A stretch of DNA of 64,000 nt from Rufibacter sp. DG15C (GTDB lineage: Bacteria; Bacteroidota; Bacteroidia; Cytophagales; Hymenobacteraceae), in assembly GCF_001577755.1 (NCBI RefSeq), contig NZ_CP010776.1, positions 1,550,001-1,614,000 on the forward strand. The letters are read 5' to 3'. Made by a program: the position numbers and the translations under genes. Under the pieces are notes generated by a model that was not told the origin of the DNA, did no database searches, and saw only the letters and a program-made list of their open reading frames with translations. Shown piece by piece: positions 45,034 through 53,598 of this stretch; position 1 is the first letter of the stretch, and every line of letters starts with the position of its first letter.

Positions 45034-46458
45034 TTATTGAACAGTTGAATAATAAATCCGGAGGCGTGGTCTTCTATTAGTGTTAGACTCCGAAGGGGAA
45101 TACGGATTGGCTTCTAGGATTGCTCTATTTATTTGCTGCCCATTAAAGGCAGGCGTAGAGACTGTGGTGCTCACGTTAGATGGCAATAGAATAATGCCAT
45201 TGTTCTTTCTTTTATTGTACAACACGTTTTGTATGTATGAAGTCACATTTACCACGTAGGCCTTGAGAGCCTTGTCATACGTCAACGTTGCTGGATTGGA
45301 TACGCCTTCTGCTACTAGAACATTAGGAAAACCCTGAGTTCTGCCAATTAGATTATTAGAGGTAGCTTCTACTACTGTAATAGTAGAAGGTAGCGGATAG
45401 ATAGTCGTGTCAGCTAAGGCAGAAGCTAAGATTGGAATTACCAATTCTGCTTTGTTAACTACCAATTCTTGCGTTTCATTAGTTACTGTCTTCCTAAAAT
45501 TCTCCAAATTAGGGAAGGTCAACTTTGTTACTAAACCAGTACCAGATTGTAAAAACGTTGAGTTTCCTGTTTGTCCAGAAGGTTTCATTTGTCCATAGCT
45601 TGTAAATCCAGCTAAGTAAGAGCCTTCTCTGTCTGCAGAAATTTGGTTGAAGTACCTACTAGAGAAACGGAAAACGTACTTTTTAGCTTTCCCGTTTTTG
45701 TCCTTGAAATGCAAAGTTAAGTTGCTTCTTGGAGAAGGGGGAAGAATACCCAACATGCTTTTTGTATCACCAGACGGCACAATAGCAATTCCCTTAAAAA
45801 AGTTTAAGAATTCATCTTGCTTAGTTAAGGTAACTGTTTCTGCCTTGTCCAATATACTTAATGCCAATGCCCGTCCCGTTGACTGCTCATCTAATCTAAA
45901 TTTGGCCAAAACTGGGACACCACCAGCAATAGTGTCAGTAGGCATGGGTCTAAAAGTAGAAGTAGCTAAAAGGCTGTTAGTGTTATAGGCTAGTTCTGAG
46001 GTTGTGAAGTATGTGGTTTTGTCACTAAACCCTTGTGTCAGAGGGTATATATTCCAAGTAACGAGAGACCGCATATTAGCATTCTCTTTTGGATAAACCG
46101 CGTCTCCGTAGGCATACGAGTAATCCAAGGATAATACCAGTGAATCCAAAGTAGAACCTTTAGAGATGGTGTCATTGCCACCTACCAGCGTAAGCTCACC
46201 AAACGTTCTGGCGGTTACTTTGCCAAAAGTCCCATCATTTATCTGACCTACCAATGCACTGGTAGCGCCTAAAGTAAAGATAGAGTCCTTTAAAAGAACC
46301 GTAGAAGCCAAAACCGCAGTTGTATCTGAAAACTTGGTTCCAATCTGGCTGCCGGGCTCCTGTAGCTCTAAGCCTACGCCAGTAGGGTCTTCACAAGAGA
46401 AGAAAAACAGAGAAGATAGGAAGAGTGCCGCGGTAACTTTATTAATTCGCCAGTTCAT
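45034..46458 (-). CDS. DUF4270 domain lipoprotein
   Basis: 474 residues. A lipoprotein signal ends LSSLFFFSC with Cys22. The mature part begins EDPTGVGLELQEPGSQIGTKFSDT, the hallmark of DUF4270, a Bacteroidota-specific beta-rich outer-membrane-associated family. The function is unknown. It overlaps the end of the glycogen-synthase-like gene by 17 bp and shares its strand, an arrangement frequently seen in the phylum and suggestive of a joint role in cell envelope or polysaccharide work. Confidence 0.88.
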   Translation of the reverse strand: MNWRINKVTAALFLSSLFFFSCEDPTGVGLELQEPGSQIGTKFSDTTAVLASTVLLKDSIFTLGATSALVGQINDGTFGKVTARTFGELTLVGGNDTISKGSTLDSLVLSLDYSYAYGDAVYPKENANMRSLVTWNIYPLTQGFSDKTTYFTTSELAYNTNSLLATSTFRPMPTDTIAGGVPVLAKFRLDEQSTGRALALSILDKAETVTLTKQDEFLNFFKGIAIVPSGDTKSMLGILPPSPRSNLTLHFKDKNGKAKKYVFRFSSRYFNQISADREGSYLAGFTSYGQMKPSGQTGNSTFLQSGTGLVTKLTFPNLENFRKTVTNETQELVVNKAELVIPILASALADTTIYPLPSTITVVEATSNNLIGRTQGFPNVLVAEGVSNPATLTYDKALKAYVVNVTSYIQNVLYNKRKNNGIILLPSNVSTTVSTPAFNGQQINRAILEANPYSPSESNTNRRPRLRIYYSTVQ

Positions 46459-47254
46459 TATATAAGTTGAAGTAAGAATCCATTACGTTGTCATCAGAGG
46501 CAATCATCCCAATGTGCTTGGTATTGTTGTACTCCGTGAACATTGCGTTTAAGTTGTCGCTGAAATCCTCATTTGACTTAAGTACCATATCAGCGTACTG
46601 CATGCCCATCTTGATGAACGCGCCAAAATCTGCGGTCTTCAGGTGTTGCAGCATGTCATCTTCAATGTCCAGCATTTTGGCCTTCTCCAACAAATCGCCT
46701 TCAAACTTGTGGGCAAACTCATTGTTGTAGACACTGAACACAGACTTAGACGCCTTAAAGATAGGATCGTTTTTGTAAGTGGTCTTCAAATAAAGAGGCA
46801 TTAAGCTAGTCATCCAGTCGTTGCAATGCACAATGTCTGGGGCCCAGCCTAGTTTTTTCACGGTTTCCAAAACGCCTTTGCAGAAGAAGATGGCACGCTC
46901 ATCATTGTCTGCATGAAATTTGTTATCCTTGTCCACCAAAACGGACTTGCGGTGGAAATAGTCTTCGTTGTCAATAAAATAAACCTGCAGCTTGGCATTT
47001 GGAATGGAAGCCACCTTGATAATCAGGGGTTTCTCTTCTTCACCTACTGCAATGTTGATGCCCGAAAGGCGAACCACCTCATGCAAACGGTTTTTACGCT
47101 CATTGATCAAGCCAAAACGAGGAACGAAAATACGAACTTCCATCCCACGCTCCTGCATGGCCTGTGGCAACATCCTCAAAAATTCCGCTACTTTTGTGGT
47201 CTGCAGAAAAGGGTCAATCTCGGTGGCCGCGTATAATATTCTCAATTTGGACAT
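46442..47254 (-). CDS. glycogen/starch synthase N-terminal domain protein
   Basis: 270 residues from MSKLRILYAATEIDPF; an 11-residue longer frame is possible. It matches only the N-terminal Rossmann domain of GT5 glycogen synthases (ILYAATEIDPFLQTTKVAEFLRMLPQAMQ.., APDIVHCNDWMTSLMPLYLK) and lacks the C-terminal GT-B half with its Glu-x7-Glu motif. The usual KxGGL is altered to TKVAEF, so ADP-glucose transfer is uncertain. It may be a regulatory or specialised relative. It has a good minus-strand promoter element at 47304-47334. Confidence 0.85.
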   Translation of the reverse strand: MSKLRILYAATEIDPFLQTTKVAEFLRMLPQAMQERGMEVRIFVPRFGLINERKNRLHEVVRLSGINIAVGEEEKPLIIKVASIPNAKLQVYFIDNEDYFHRKSVLVDKDNKFHADNDERAIFFCKGVLETVKKLGWAPDIVHCNDWMTSLMPLYLKTTYKNDPIFKASKSVFSVYNNEFAHKFEGDLLEKAKMLDIEDDMLQHLKTADFGAFIKMGMQYADMVLKSNEDFSDNLNAMFTEYNNTKHIGMIASDDNVMDSYFNLYNELAN

Positions 47255-47303
47255 AAGTTGGAAGTAATTAGACTTTGAATTAGGCAATAGGAATCGCGAG
47301 GTG

Positions 47304-47334
47304 CAAAATTACGCATTTCTTAGCTGATTTTCAA
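47304..47334 (-). promoter_or_regulatory. Bacteroidota-type promoter of the glgA-like gene
   Basis: Minus strand: TAATTTTG (47304-47311), with TTG at 47332-47334 separated by 20 bp, in line with the TTTG..TAnnTTTG consensus. Confidence 0.65.
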
Positions 47335-47399
47335 TTTATTTGGCGAAAACCCTACCTTTACCTCCTTTAACAAATCCTGCTTTAACTCAGTTCTCTGCC

Positions 47400-48248
47400 A
47401 TGTTGCAGCTTTCCGCGCTCTCAGATATCCGTCAGCAATGTGAACAAGTACGTTGTCAGGGCCTTAGAATAGGTTTTGTGCCTACCATGGGCGCCTTGCA
47501 TGAAGGTCATCTCTCTCTCCTGAAAGCGGCCAAAGAACAGAACGACGTGGTAGTCTGCAGCGTCTTCGTTAACCCCACCCAATTCAACAACGCAGAGGAC
47601 TACAAGCTGTATCCAAGGCTTTTGGTAGAAGACGCAGAGATGCTGGCCCAGGTAGGGTGTGATGTGCTGTTTGCCCCCTCGGCGGCCGAGATGTACCTAA
47701 AGCCTGCCAAGCTCACTTTCGATTTTGGAAGTCTGGAGAACGTGATGGAAGGCGCACACAGGCCCGGTCACTTCAACGGGGTGGCTACCGTAGTCAGTAA
47801 GCTGTTTCACTTAGTGCGTCCGCACCAAGCGTTTTTTGGCCAGAAGGACCTACAACAGTTTGCCATAGTACAGCAGATGGTGCAGGATCTGAGCTTTGAC
47901 TTAGAGCTGGTGTGCTATCCCATCATTAGAGAAGAGGACGGACTAGCTATGTCCTCCAGAAACAGAAGGCTTACTCCTGAGCAACGACAAATAGCTCCCA
48001 AGTTGCATGAAGCCTTGCAACTGCTAGAAACCCAGTTGGCAAAGACCTCCATTGAAGAAGCCAAGCAAGCTGCCGTACAATTCTTATCCAACTACCCACA
48101 GCTTAGGTTAGAGTATTTGGAAGTGATTGATGCCAATACGTTGCAACCAATTGAACAACTGCAGGAGGCTGAGAAAGCGGCGATCTGCCTGGCGGCTTTT
48201 TTAGGCGAAGTGAGGCTGATTGACAACGTGTTGGTTGCTAAGAAATAA
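47400..48248 (+). CDS. panC: pantothenate synthetase
   Basis: 282 residues from MLQLSALSDIRQQ; an in-frame TTG at 47340 is open but less likely. PanC condenses pantoate and beta-alanine with ATP. Motifs: GFVPTMGALHEGHLSLL with the HxGH class I signature, VCSVFVNPTQFNNAEDY, GHFNGVATVVSKLF, AFFGQKDLQQF and AMSSRNRRL. It works with panD just downstream, which supplies beta-alanine. Confidence 0.96.
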   Translation: MLQLSALSDIRQQCEQVRCQGLRIGFVPTMGALHEGHLSLLKAAKEQNDVVVCSVFVNPTQFNNAEDYKLYPRLLVEDAEMLAQVGCDVLFAPSAAEMYLKPAKLTFDFGSLENVMEGAHRPGHFNGVATVVSKLFHLVRPHQAFFGQKDLQQFAIVQQMVQDLSFDLELVCYPIIREEDGLAMSSRNRRLTPEQRQIAPKLHEALQLLETQLAKTSIEEAKQAAVQFLSNYPQLRLEYLEVIDANTLQPIEQLQEAEKAAICLAAFLGEVRLIDNVLVAKK

Positions 48249-48366
48249 GAACGGTTAAAAGCCAGCTTTGCTGGTTGAAATCATTCCAGAAAATTTTTGG
48301 TTATGGCCTTGGAGCGTCCTTCGGTATTCTAGAATGGCCAGATAGACGGGTCTCGTAAATTATTGG

Positions 48367-48374
48367 TAACTTTG
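48367..48374 (+). promoter_or_regulatory. putative -7 element TAACTTTG for panD
   Basis: Matches TAnnTTTG, 21 bp upstream of the panD start, so panD may have its own promoter besides readthrough from panC. No clear -33 box. Confidence 0.5.
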
Positions 48375-48395
48375 CGGGCTTTTTAGATTTTTCTG

Positions 48396-48743
48396 ATGCA
48401 GATTGAAGTATTAAAATCCAAGATTCACCGGGCTAAGGTAACACAGGCGGAATTACATTATGTGGGGAGCATTACCATAGATGAGGATCTATTGGATGCC
48501 GCCAACATGGTGCCGCATGAGAAGGTGACAATTGTTAACGTGAACAACGGTGAGCGGTTTGAGACCTATATCATCAAAGGCGAGCGCGGCAGCGGCATGA
48601 TTTGCCTCAACGGCCCCGCGGCGCGTAAAGTACAGGTAGGCGATGTGATCATCATTATCTCCTATGCCTTGATTCCTTTCCAAGATGCTCGTGCCCACGA
48701 GCCCACCGTGATTTTCCCGGATCAGCACAACAGGTTAGTGTAA
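48396..48743 (+). CDS. panD: aspartate 1-decarboxylase precursor
   Basis: 115 residues, the usual length. PanD makes beta-alanine from aspartate and self-cleaves at a Gly-Ser bond, here within [20 protein letters not shown] (near residues 24-25), to form a pyruvoyl group. [42 protein letters not shown] and the end [13 protein letters not shown] are typical. It stands in the panC-panD pair. Confidence 0.96.
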   Translation: MQIEVLKSKIHRAKVTQAELHYVGSITIDEDLLDAANMVPHEKVTIVNVNNGERFETYIIKGERGSGMICLNGPAARKVQVGDVIIIISYALIPFQDARAHEPTVIFPDQHNRLV

Positions 48744-48758
48744 GCCTTTCTGTTAAGG

Positions 48759-49778
48759 ATGAAGAAAACCGCCAATATTGTCAAGTATCTGCTGCTTTTG
48801 GCGGTGTCTATTTTCTTGATGGCATATGCCCTCAGAAGCATCAACTTTGCGGCGGTGAAAACGGAGCTCAGCCAGGCCAACTTCTTCTGGATTGGCGTGA
48901 CCTTGCTTTTGTCTGTGGCGGGGTATGTGAGCAGGGCCATACGATGGCGCATGCAGTACACCCCGGTGGGCTATCAGCCTTCGTTCTGGCAGGTATACCA
49001 TGCGCAGATGGTGGGTTACCTAGCCAATATAGTGTTGCCAAGAGCCGGCGAAGTGATTAGATGCACCATCCTGCGCCGTACGGCCAGCGTGCCGGTCAAT
49101 GTGTCTCTAGGAACGGTCATCACAGAACGTATTCTGGATCTAGTGATTCTGGTTTCCTGCATTGGCGCTACATTTCTCTTAGAGTTTGACCGTTTGAATG
49201 AGTTCTTTCTGCAGATTTTCTCAGATAAATACCAAGGCCTTCAGCAGAATTTAGAGACGTTGTATCTCTTGATAGGCGTGGTCCTTTTGGGGACGTTTTT
49301 TGTAGTGTGGTACATCTACAAGAACATAAGCAGGCTGCAGCACAACCGGCACTTCCAGAAGGTGAGCCAGTTTGTAAAAGGGCTTTGGCAGGGTATTTTC
49401 AGTATTAGAAAGATGGACCAGAAAGGCCAGTTTCTACTGCATACGGCATTTGTCTGGCTCTCGTACTTCCTTACCAGCTACTTGGCTTTTTTTGTGCTGC
49501 CGGGCACTTCGCATTTGTCATGGCAAGCCGGGATGACCATTTTTGTGATGGGCGGGATTGGCATGTCGGCGCCGGTGCAAGGTGGTATTGGCGTATACCA
49601 TATCTTGGTGAGAACGGCCTTGTTGCTATACGCGGTGCCGCTGGACAAAGGCATGGCCTATGCCTTGATTGTGCATGCCACCGGAGCCATCCTAGTGGTA
49701 GTCTTAGGCGTGATTAGTTTGGTGGCCAGCCTGGGTGCTAAAAAAAAAGAAGCGGTGCTGGTTAGTCAGCCTGCGTAA
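48759..49778 (+). CDS. flippase-like (UPF0104/AglD) membrane protein
   Basis: 339 residues with 7 or 8 membrane segments, of the lysylphosphatidylglycerol synthase transmembrane-region family. Typical features include AYALRSINFAAVKTELSQANFFWIGV at the start, VLPRAGEVIRCTILRRTASVPVNVSLGTVITERILDLVIL in the middle, and IFVMGGIGMSAPVQGGIGVYHILV. The domain is often part of lipid or glycolipid flippases. No soluble lysyl-transfer domain is present. It starts 15 bp after panD. Confidence 0.9.
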   Translation: MKKTANIVKYLLLLAVSIFLMAYALRSINFAAVKTELSQANFFWIGVTLLLSVAGYVSRAIRWRMQYTPVGYQPSFWQVYHAQMVGYLANIVLPRAGEVIRCTILRRTASVPVNVSLGTVITERILDLVILVSCIGATFLLEFDRLNEFFLQIFSDKYQGLQQNLETLYLLIGVVLLGTFFVVWYIYKNISRLQHNRHFQKVSQFVKGLWQGIFSIRKMDQKGQFLLHTAFVWLSYFLTSYLAFFVLPGTSHLSWQAGMTIFVMGGIGMSAPVQGGIGVYHILVRTALLLYAVPLDKGMAYALIVHATGAILVVVLGVISLVASLGAKKKEAVLVSQPA

Positions 49779-49780
49779 TT

Positions 49781-49818
49781 CGTTTTTAGGCTATTTTCTG
49801 GAAAATAGGCCAAAAACG
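49781..49818. repeat. dispersed palindrome copy 21
   Basis: 38 bp, CGTTTTTAGGC / GGCCAAAAACG with a fully symmetric core TATTTTCTGGAAAATA. It starts 2 bp after the flippase stop. Confidence 0.9.
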
Positions 49819-49852
49819 GCGTCCTTTCTCTATTCTCAAATTCTATTTTGCT

Positions 49853-50335
49853 ATGCTTCCGTCTCAGGCTAAAATTTGCACGCTCCCAGAACTGTTAGGT
49901 AAAGTCCAGGAATGGCGTTCCCAAAACCAGAAGATCGTGTTCACCAACGGGTGCTTTGACATTGTGCACGTGGGGCATGTGGATTATCTGGAGCGGGCTA
50001 GGCTTTTGGGCGATAAGCTAATTTTAGGCTTGAATACTGACCAGTCTGTCAGTAGGTTAAAGGGGCCAAGTCGCCCGCTGCAGGACGAAATGTCACGCCA
50101 GCGGGTCATGGCATCATTTTGGTTTGTAGACGCTATAGTGCTATTTGACGAGGAGACGCCCTATGAGTTGATCAAAGCCGTGCAGCCAGACGTGTTGGTG
50201 AAAGGCGATGATTATACCATAGATACCATTGTGGGCCATGACCTCGTATTAGAGAGGGGGGGAGAGGTGAAAACCATTCCGCTGGTAAAGGGGTATTCAA
50301 CCTCACAGGTGGTTGCCAGGATCCTCGGCGCGTAG
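49853..50335 (+). CDS. rfaE2: D-glycero-beta-D-manno-heptose 1-phosphate adenylyltransferase
   Basis: 160 residues, a stand-alone C-terminal (nucleotidyltransferase) module of HldE, making ADP-heptose for LPS. The HxGH signature appears in VFTNGCFDIVHVGHVDYLERARLLGDKLILGLNTDQSV, and KGDDYTIDTIVGHDLVLERGGEVKTIPLVKGYSTSQVV is family-typical. The kinase half is not nearby. The stop lies within the leader of the next gene. Confidence 0.93.
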   Translation: MLPSQAKICTLPELLGKVQEWRSQNQKIVFTNGCFDIVHVGHVDYLERARLLGDKLILGLNTDQSVSRLKGPSRPLQDEMSRQRVMASFWFVDAIVLFDEETPYELIKAVQPDVLVKGDDYTIDTIVGHDLVLERGGEVKTIPLVKGYSTSQVVARILGA

Positions 50336-50363
50336 CACCTCCACTAAAAAAAACTACAAGACC

Positions 50364-51044
50364 ATGGGAGGCATTTATTTAATAGTGATTGTGACCATGC
50401 TGGCCTCTGCGGCGGTCAGCTGGATGCTAAAGAGCAAGTTTGAGAAATACTCAAAGATAGGCTTGCAGTCAGGATTGAGCGGCCGCGAGGTAGCAGAAAT
50501 GATGCTGGCCGACAACGGCATTACCGGCGTACGCGTGATTTCCACCCCGGGTAAGCTAACGGACCATTACAACCCGGCGGACAAAACCGTGAACCTGAGC
50601 GAGTATGTGTATGAGGGAAGAAGCGCCGCCGCTGCCGCCGTGGCTGCCCATGAATGCGGGCACGCCGTGCAGCATGCCAAAGCGTATGCATTCCTTAAGT
50701 TTCGGTCAGCGTTGGTGCCTGCTTTGAGTGTGGCCAGCCGGTACATGCAATGGATTCTCTTAATAGGAGTGATCTTGGTTCAGTCCACGCCTATTCCGCT
50801 GGCTATAGGGGTGGCGCTTTTTGCCTTGACGACGCTGTTCAGTTTCATCACCCTGCCAGTGGAGTTTGATGCCAGTAAACGCGCTTTGGCTTGGATGGAC
50901 ACCAAAGGTATTGTTAACGCGCAAGAACATGGCATGGCCAAAGACGCTCTTAAGTGGGCTGCCATGACGTACGTGGTGGCTGCCATTGGTTCACTAGCCA
51001 CGTTGTTGTACTATGCTTCTATGCTGTTTGGCAGAAGAGACTAA
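50364..51044 (+). CDS. zinc metallopeptidase (YugP-like)
   Basis: 226 residues from MGGIYLIVIV; the frame is open to 50313 but overlaps rfaE2. The family (Zn_peptidase_2) is a membrane metallopeptidase. The metal-binding motif AAHECGHAVQHA is near residue 95, followed by further membrane segments (LIGVILVQSTPIPLAIGVALFALTTLFSFI) and the conserved LPVEFDASKRALAWM. Substrate unknown. Confidence 0.93.
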   Translation: MGGIYLIVIVTMLASAAVSWMLKSKFEKYSKIGLQSGLSGREVAEMMLADNGITGVRVISTPGKLTDHYNPADKTVNLSEYVYEGRSAAAAAVAAHECGHAVQHAKAYAFLKFRSALVPALSVASRYMQWILLIGVILVQSTPIPLAIGVALFALTTLFSFITLPVEFDASKRALAWMDTKGIVNAQEHGMAKDALKWAAMTYVVAAIGSLATLLYYASMLFGRRD

Positions 51045-51065
51045 TCTTTTAAGACTTATTTTGGG

Positions 51066-51096
51066 AAGGGGCAATCTGAGGGTTGTCCCTTTTTTG
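51066..51096 (+). terminator. intrinsic terminator after the Zn peptidase
   Basis: Stem GGGGCAA / TTGTCCC with one G-T pair, 8-nt loop, then seven T. Confidence 0.75.
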
Positions 51097-51265
51097 TGTA
51101 AACCCCTAAGGGATAGGTCAATTTTTGCCCCAAACTGATGGATAAGAGCAAAACAAATGTTAGCTTGCCTGTTGATATAAGCAGGAGCGTGAAAGGTACC
51201 TGTACTAGTAATTTCCTGCTTTGTCCTTAGAAATAGTACACAAGAATTTATAACACCTTTTTGAT

Positions 51266-52405
51266 ATGGAATTCCAATTTACCGAAGAGCAGTTAGCGGT
51301 GCAGGCGGCTGCGCGTGACTTTGCACAGACAGAATTATTGCCGGGCGTCATTGAGCGCGATGAGCTACAGAAGTTCCCAACGGAGCAGATGAAGAAGCTG
51401 GGAGAGCTGGGCTTTCTGGGCATGATGGTAGACCCTAAGTACGGCGGCGGCGGAATGGACACCGTTTCTTACGTGCTGGCCATGGAAGAAATCTCTAAAA
51501 TTGACGCCTCTGCCTCTGTGGTGATGTCTGTAAACAACTCTCTGGTTTGCTGGGGATTGGAAAAATACGGCAACGAAGAGCAAAAGCAGAAATACCTGAC
51601 GCGTCTGGCCACCGGCGAAATCATTGGCGCCTTCTGTCTTTCTGAGCCAGAAGCCGGTTCTGACGCCACCATGCAGCGCACCACGGCTGTAGACATGGGC
51701 GACCATTACCTGTTGAACGGTACCAAAAACTGGATCACCAACGGTAGTACTGCCTCTGTATATTTAGTGATTGCGCAGACCAACCCAGAGCTTCGTCACA
51801 AGGGCATCAACGCCTTTATTGTGGAGAAGGGCATGCCTGGTTTTGAGATTGGGCCTAAAGAGAACAAACTGGGCATTAGAGGTTCAGACACGCACTCCTT
51901 GATGTTCACAGACGTGAAGGTGCCTAAGGAGAACCGCATTGGTGAGGACGGCTTCGGGTTTAAGTTTGCCATGTCTACCTTGAACGGTGGTCGAATTGGT
52001 ATTGCTTCTCAGGCTTTGGGTATTGCCTCGGGCGCCTATGAGCTGGCGCTTAAGTATTCAAAAGAGCGCAAAGCGTTTGGCGTTCCAATTTCTCAGCACC
52101 AGGGCATCCAGTTCAAGCTGGCAGACATGGCCACCAACATTGACGCAGCACGCCTTCTGTGCCTGCAGGCGGCCGCCGATAAGGACGCACATCGGGATTA
52201 TTCAAAAACAGGGGCAATGGCCAAGCTGTTCGCCTCTAAAGTGGCTATGGACACTACCGTTGAAGCAGTGCAAGTACACGGCGGTTACGGTTTTGTGAAA
52301 GAATACCATGTTGAGCGGTTAATGCGTGATGCCAAAATCACCCAAATTTATGAGGGTACTTCTGAGATTCAGAAGATTGTGATATCCCGTGAAATATTAA
52401 AATAA
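51266..52405 (+). CDS. short-chain acyl-CoA dehydrogenase
   Basis: 379 residues, full length. FAD-dependent, it introduces the trans-2 double bond in acyl-CoA and passes electrons to ETF. Motifs: ASASVVMSVNNSLVCWGLEKYG, AFCLSEPEAGSDATMQRT, YLLNGTKNWITNG, RIGIASQALGIASGAYELALKYSKERKAFGVPISQHQGIQFKLADM, and VEAVQVHGGYGFVKEYHVERLMRDAKITQIYEGTSEIQ with the catalytic Glu of IYEGT. Chain-length preference is a guess from similarity to butyryl-CoA types. Confidence 0.96.
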   Translation: MEFQFTEEQLAVQAAARDFAQTELLPGVIERDELQKFPTEQMKKLGELGFLGMMVDPKYGGGGMDTVSYVLAMEEISKIDASASVVMSVNNSLVCWGLEKYGNEEQKQKYLTRLATGEIIGAFCLSEPEAGSDATMQRTTAVDMGDHYLLNGTKNWITNGSTASVYLVIAQTNPELRHKGINAFIVEKGMPGFEIGPKENKLGIRGSDTHSLMFTDVKVPKENRIGEDGFGFKFAMSTLNGGRIGIASQALGIASGAYELALKYSKERKAFGVPISQHQGIQFKLADMATNIDAARLLCLQAAADKDAHRDYSKTGAMAKLFASKVAMDTTVEAVQVHGGYGFVKEYHVERLMRDAKITQIYEGTSEIQKIVISREILK

Positions 52406-52415
52406 GGAGTATTTG

Positions 52416-52463
52416 TATACCCTCTATCGCTTGATACATAGCAAGATAGTGATAGAGGGTATA
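52416..52463. terminator. hairpin after the acyl-CoA dehydrogenase gene
   Basis: 13-bp stem TATACCCTCTATC / GATAGAGGGTATA with a 22-nt loop. No strong T run follows, so it may be a weak terminator or a transcript-end stabiliser. Confidence 0.6.
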
Positions 52464-52573
52464 TAATTATTTGTTAAAGTAATTTGACAAAGTCAAAGAT
52501 AAGTACTAGTTTTAGGGCGACAGACAATCTTGAAAAACAACAAATTAAGAAACCCTTTATCTAGTACCCCTCC

Positions 52574-53494
52574 ATGGAAGATTACAATAAAATAATTGAG
52601 TCGCTGAAGGTTCGCTACATTAAGGCCAAAAACCTTGTGTTGCAGCAGCCGCTCACAGTGCGTAACTACTATGACGTTGGCAACAACCTCATCTTAGTGC
52701 ACAATGGAATTATCGCTTTCGGGGATGACAAACAAATGGTAGAAGAGGGGCAGTTGCTCTTTATACCAGGTGGCCGAAGCACCAAGATCTACTACGGCGA
52801 CACTGAGAGCCGCGTCATCTCAAATGATGACTACATCACCACCAAAGACAAATTCTTCAGAAGCAACACAGACTTAGACCTTATTGGCGAAGCCGATGAC
52901 AGCCACAGCCACGTAAGCTTTGAGGCCAAGGTGTTTGATTCCGTGAACTTCTTTACCTCTCTGGAGGTACCGGCGTTTGTGATCACCAGCAACAAGCTGG
53001 CTACGCTTATCATTAAAATTGTAGAGGAAAGCATGCAGGACTTGCCGGGCAAGGAGCGCATCATCAGCCTTTACACTGAGCAGATGGTAGTGGAGCTGAT
53101 CCGTTACATCTTAAAGAACAAGATGTTTGTGGAGCAGCTGGCTACGAACAGCACCTACTTTAAGGATCCGCGCCTCATTGACTTGTTCAACTACATCAAA
53201 GAGAACCTAGGCGGTGACTTGTCTAACAAAGTGTTGAGCAACGTGGCCAACGTTTCTGAGGACTACGTAGGGCAGTACTTTAAAATGCTGACCGGCATCA
53301 ATCCACAAGATTATATTGAGTACCAGCGTATGGAGCGCGCCGTGTTCTTATTGCGCACTACCAAGAAGAGCATCAGAGAGATTGGCAAGGACGTGGGCTA
53401 CAAAGACACCGCGTATTTCTGCCGTCGCTTTAAGATGATGTTCGGGATTCCGGCGGGCAAGATGCGCCGCAGAGAGTCTTCCATGAACGTGTAG
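52574..53494 (+). CDS. AraC family transcriptional regulator
   Basis: 306 residues. The C-terminal two helix-turn-helix motifs are clear from about 210 to 300: LSNKVLSNVANVSEDYVGQYFKMLTGINPQDYIEYQRMERAVFLLRTTKKSIREIGKDVGYKDTAYFCRRFKMMFGIPAGKMRR. The N-terminal part is a cupin-like sensing domain with VEEGQLLFIPGGRSTKIYYG. The regulator acts on unknown genes; the acyl-CoA dehydrogenase upstream is a neighbour but no binding site is visible. Confidence 0.92.
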   Translation: MEDYNKIIESLKVRYIKAKNLVLQQPLTVRNYYDVGNNLILVHNGIIAFGDDKQMVEEGQLLFIPGGRSTKIYYGDTESRVISNDDYITTKDKFFRSNTDLDLIGEADDSHSHVSFEAKVFDSVNFFTSLEVPAFVITSNKLATLIIKIVEESMQDLPGKERIISLYTEQMVVELIRYILKNKMFVEQLATNSTYFKDPRLIDLFNYIKENLGGDLSNKVLSNVANVSEDYVGQYFKMLTGINPQDYIEYQRMERAVFLLRTTKKSIREIGKDVGYKDTAYFCRRFKMMFGIPAGKMRRRESSMNV

Positions 53495-53516
53495 ACAGAC
53501 TAGTGACTTTTTATAG

Positions 53517-53549
53517 GAAAGGCCCGCGCAAGCGGGCCTTTCTGTTTTT
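53517..53549 (+). terminator. intrinsic terminator after the AraC gene, T run inside palindrome
   Basis: 11-bp stem GAAAGGCCCGC / GCGGGCCTTTC with loop GCAA. The T run TGTTTTT is the 5' arm of palindrome copy 22. Confidence 0.9.
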
Positions 53550-53580
53550 AGGCTGTTTTCTGGAAATCAGGCCAAAAACG
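53543..53580. repeat. dispersed palindrome copy 22
   Basis: 38 bp, TGTTTTTAGGC / GGCCAAAAACG, forward core. It overlaps the AraC terminator tail. Confidence 0.88.
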
Positions 53581-53598
53581 ACTTCCTATAAATTGAAA

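Noticed and set aside
47825-47850. GTTTTTTGGCC inside panC
   Set aside because: It encodes the conserved AFFGQKDL motif and lacks the rest of the element.
48280-48310. TTCCAGAAAATTTTTGGTTATGGCC as another palindrome copy
   Set aside because: Order of the parts is wrong and the arms do not pair.
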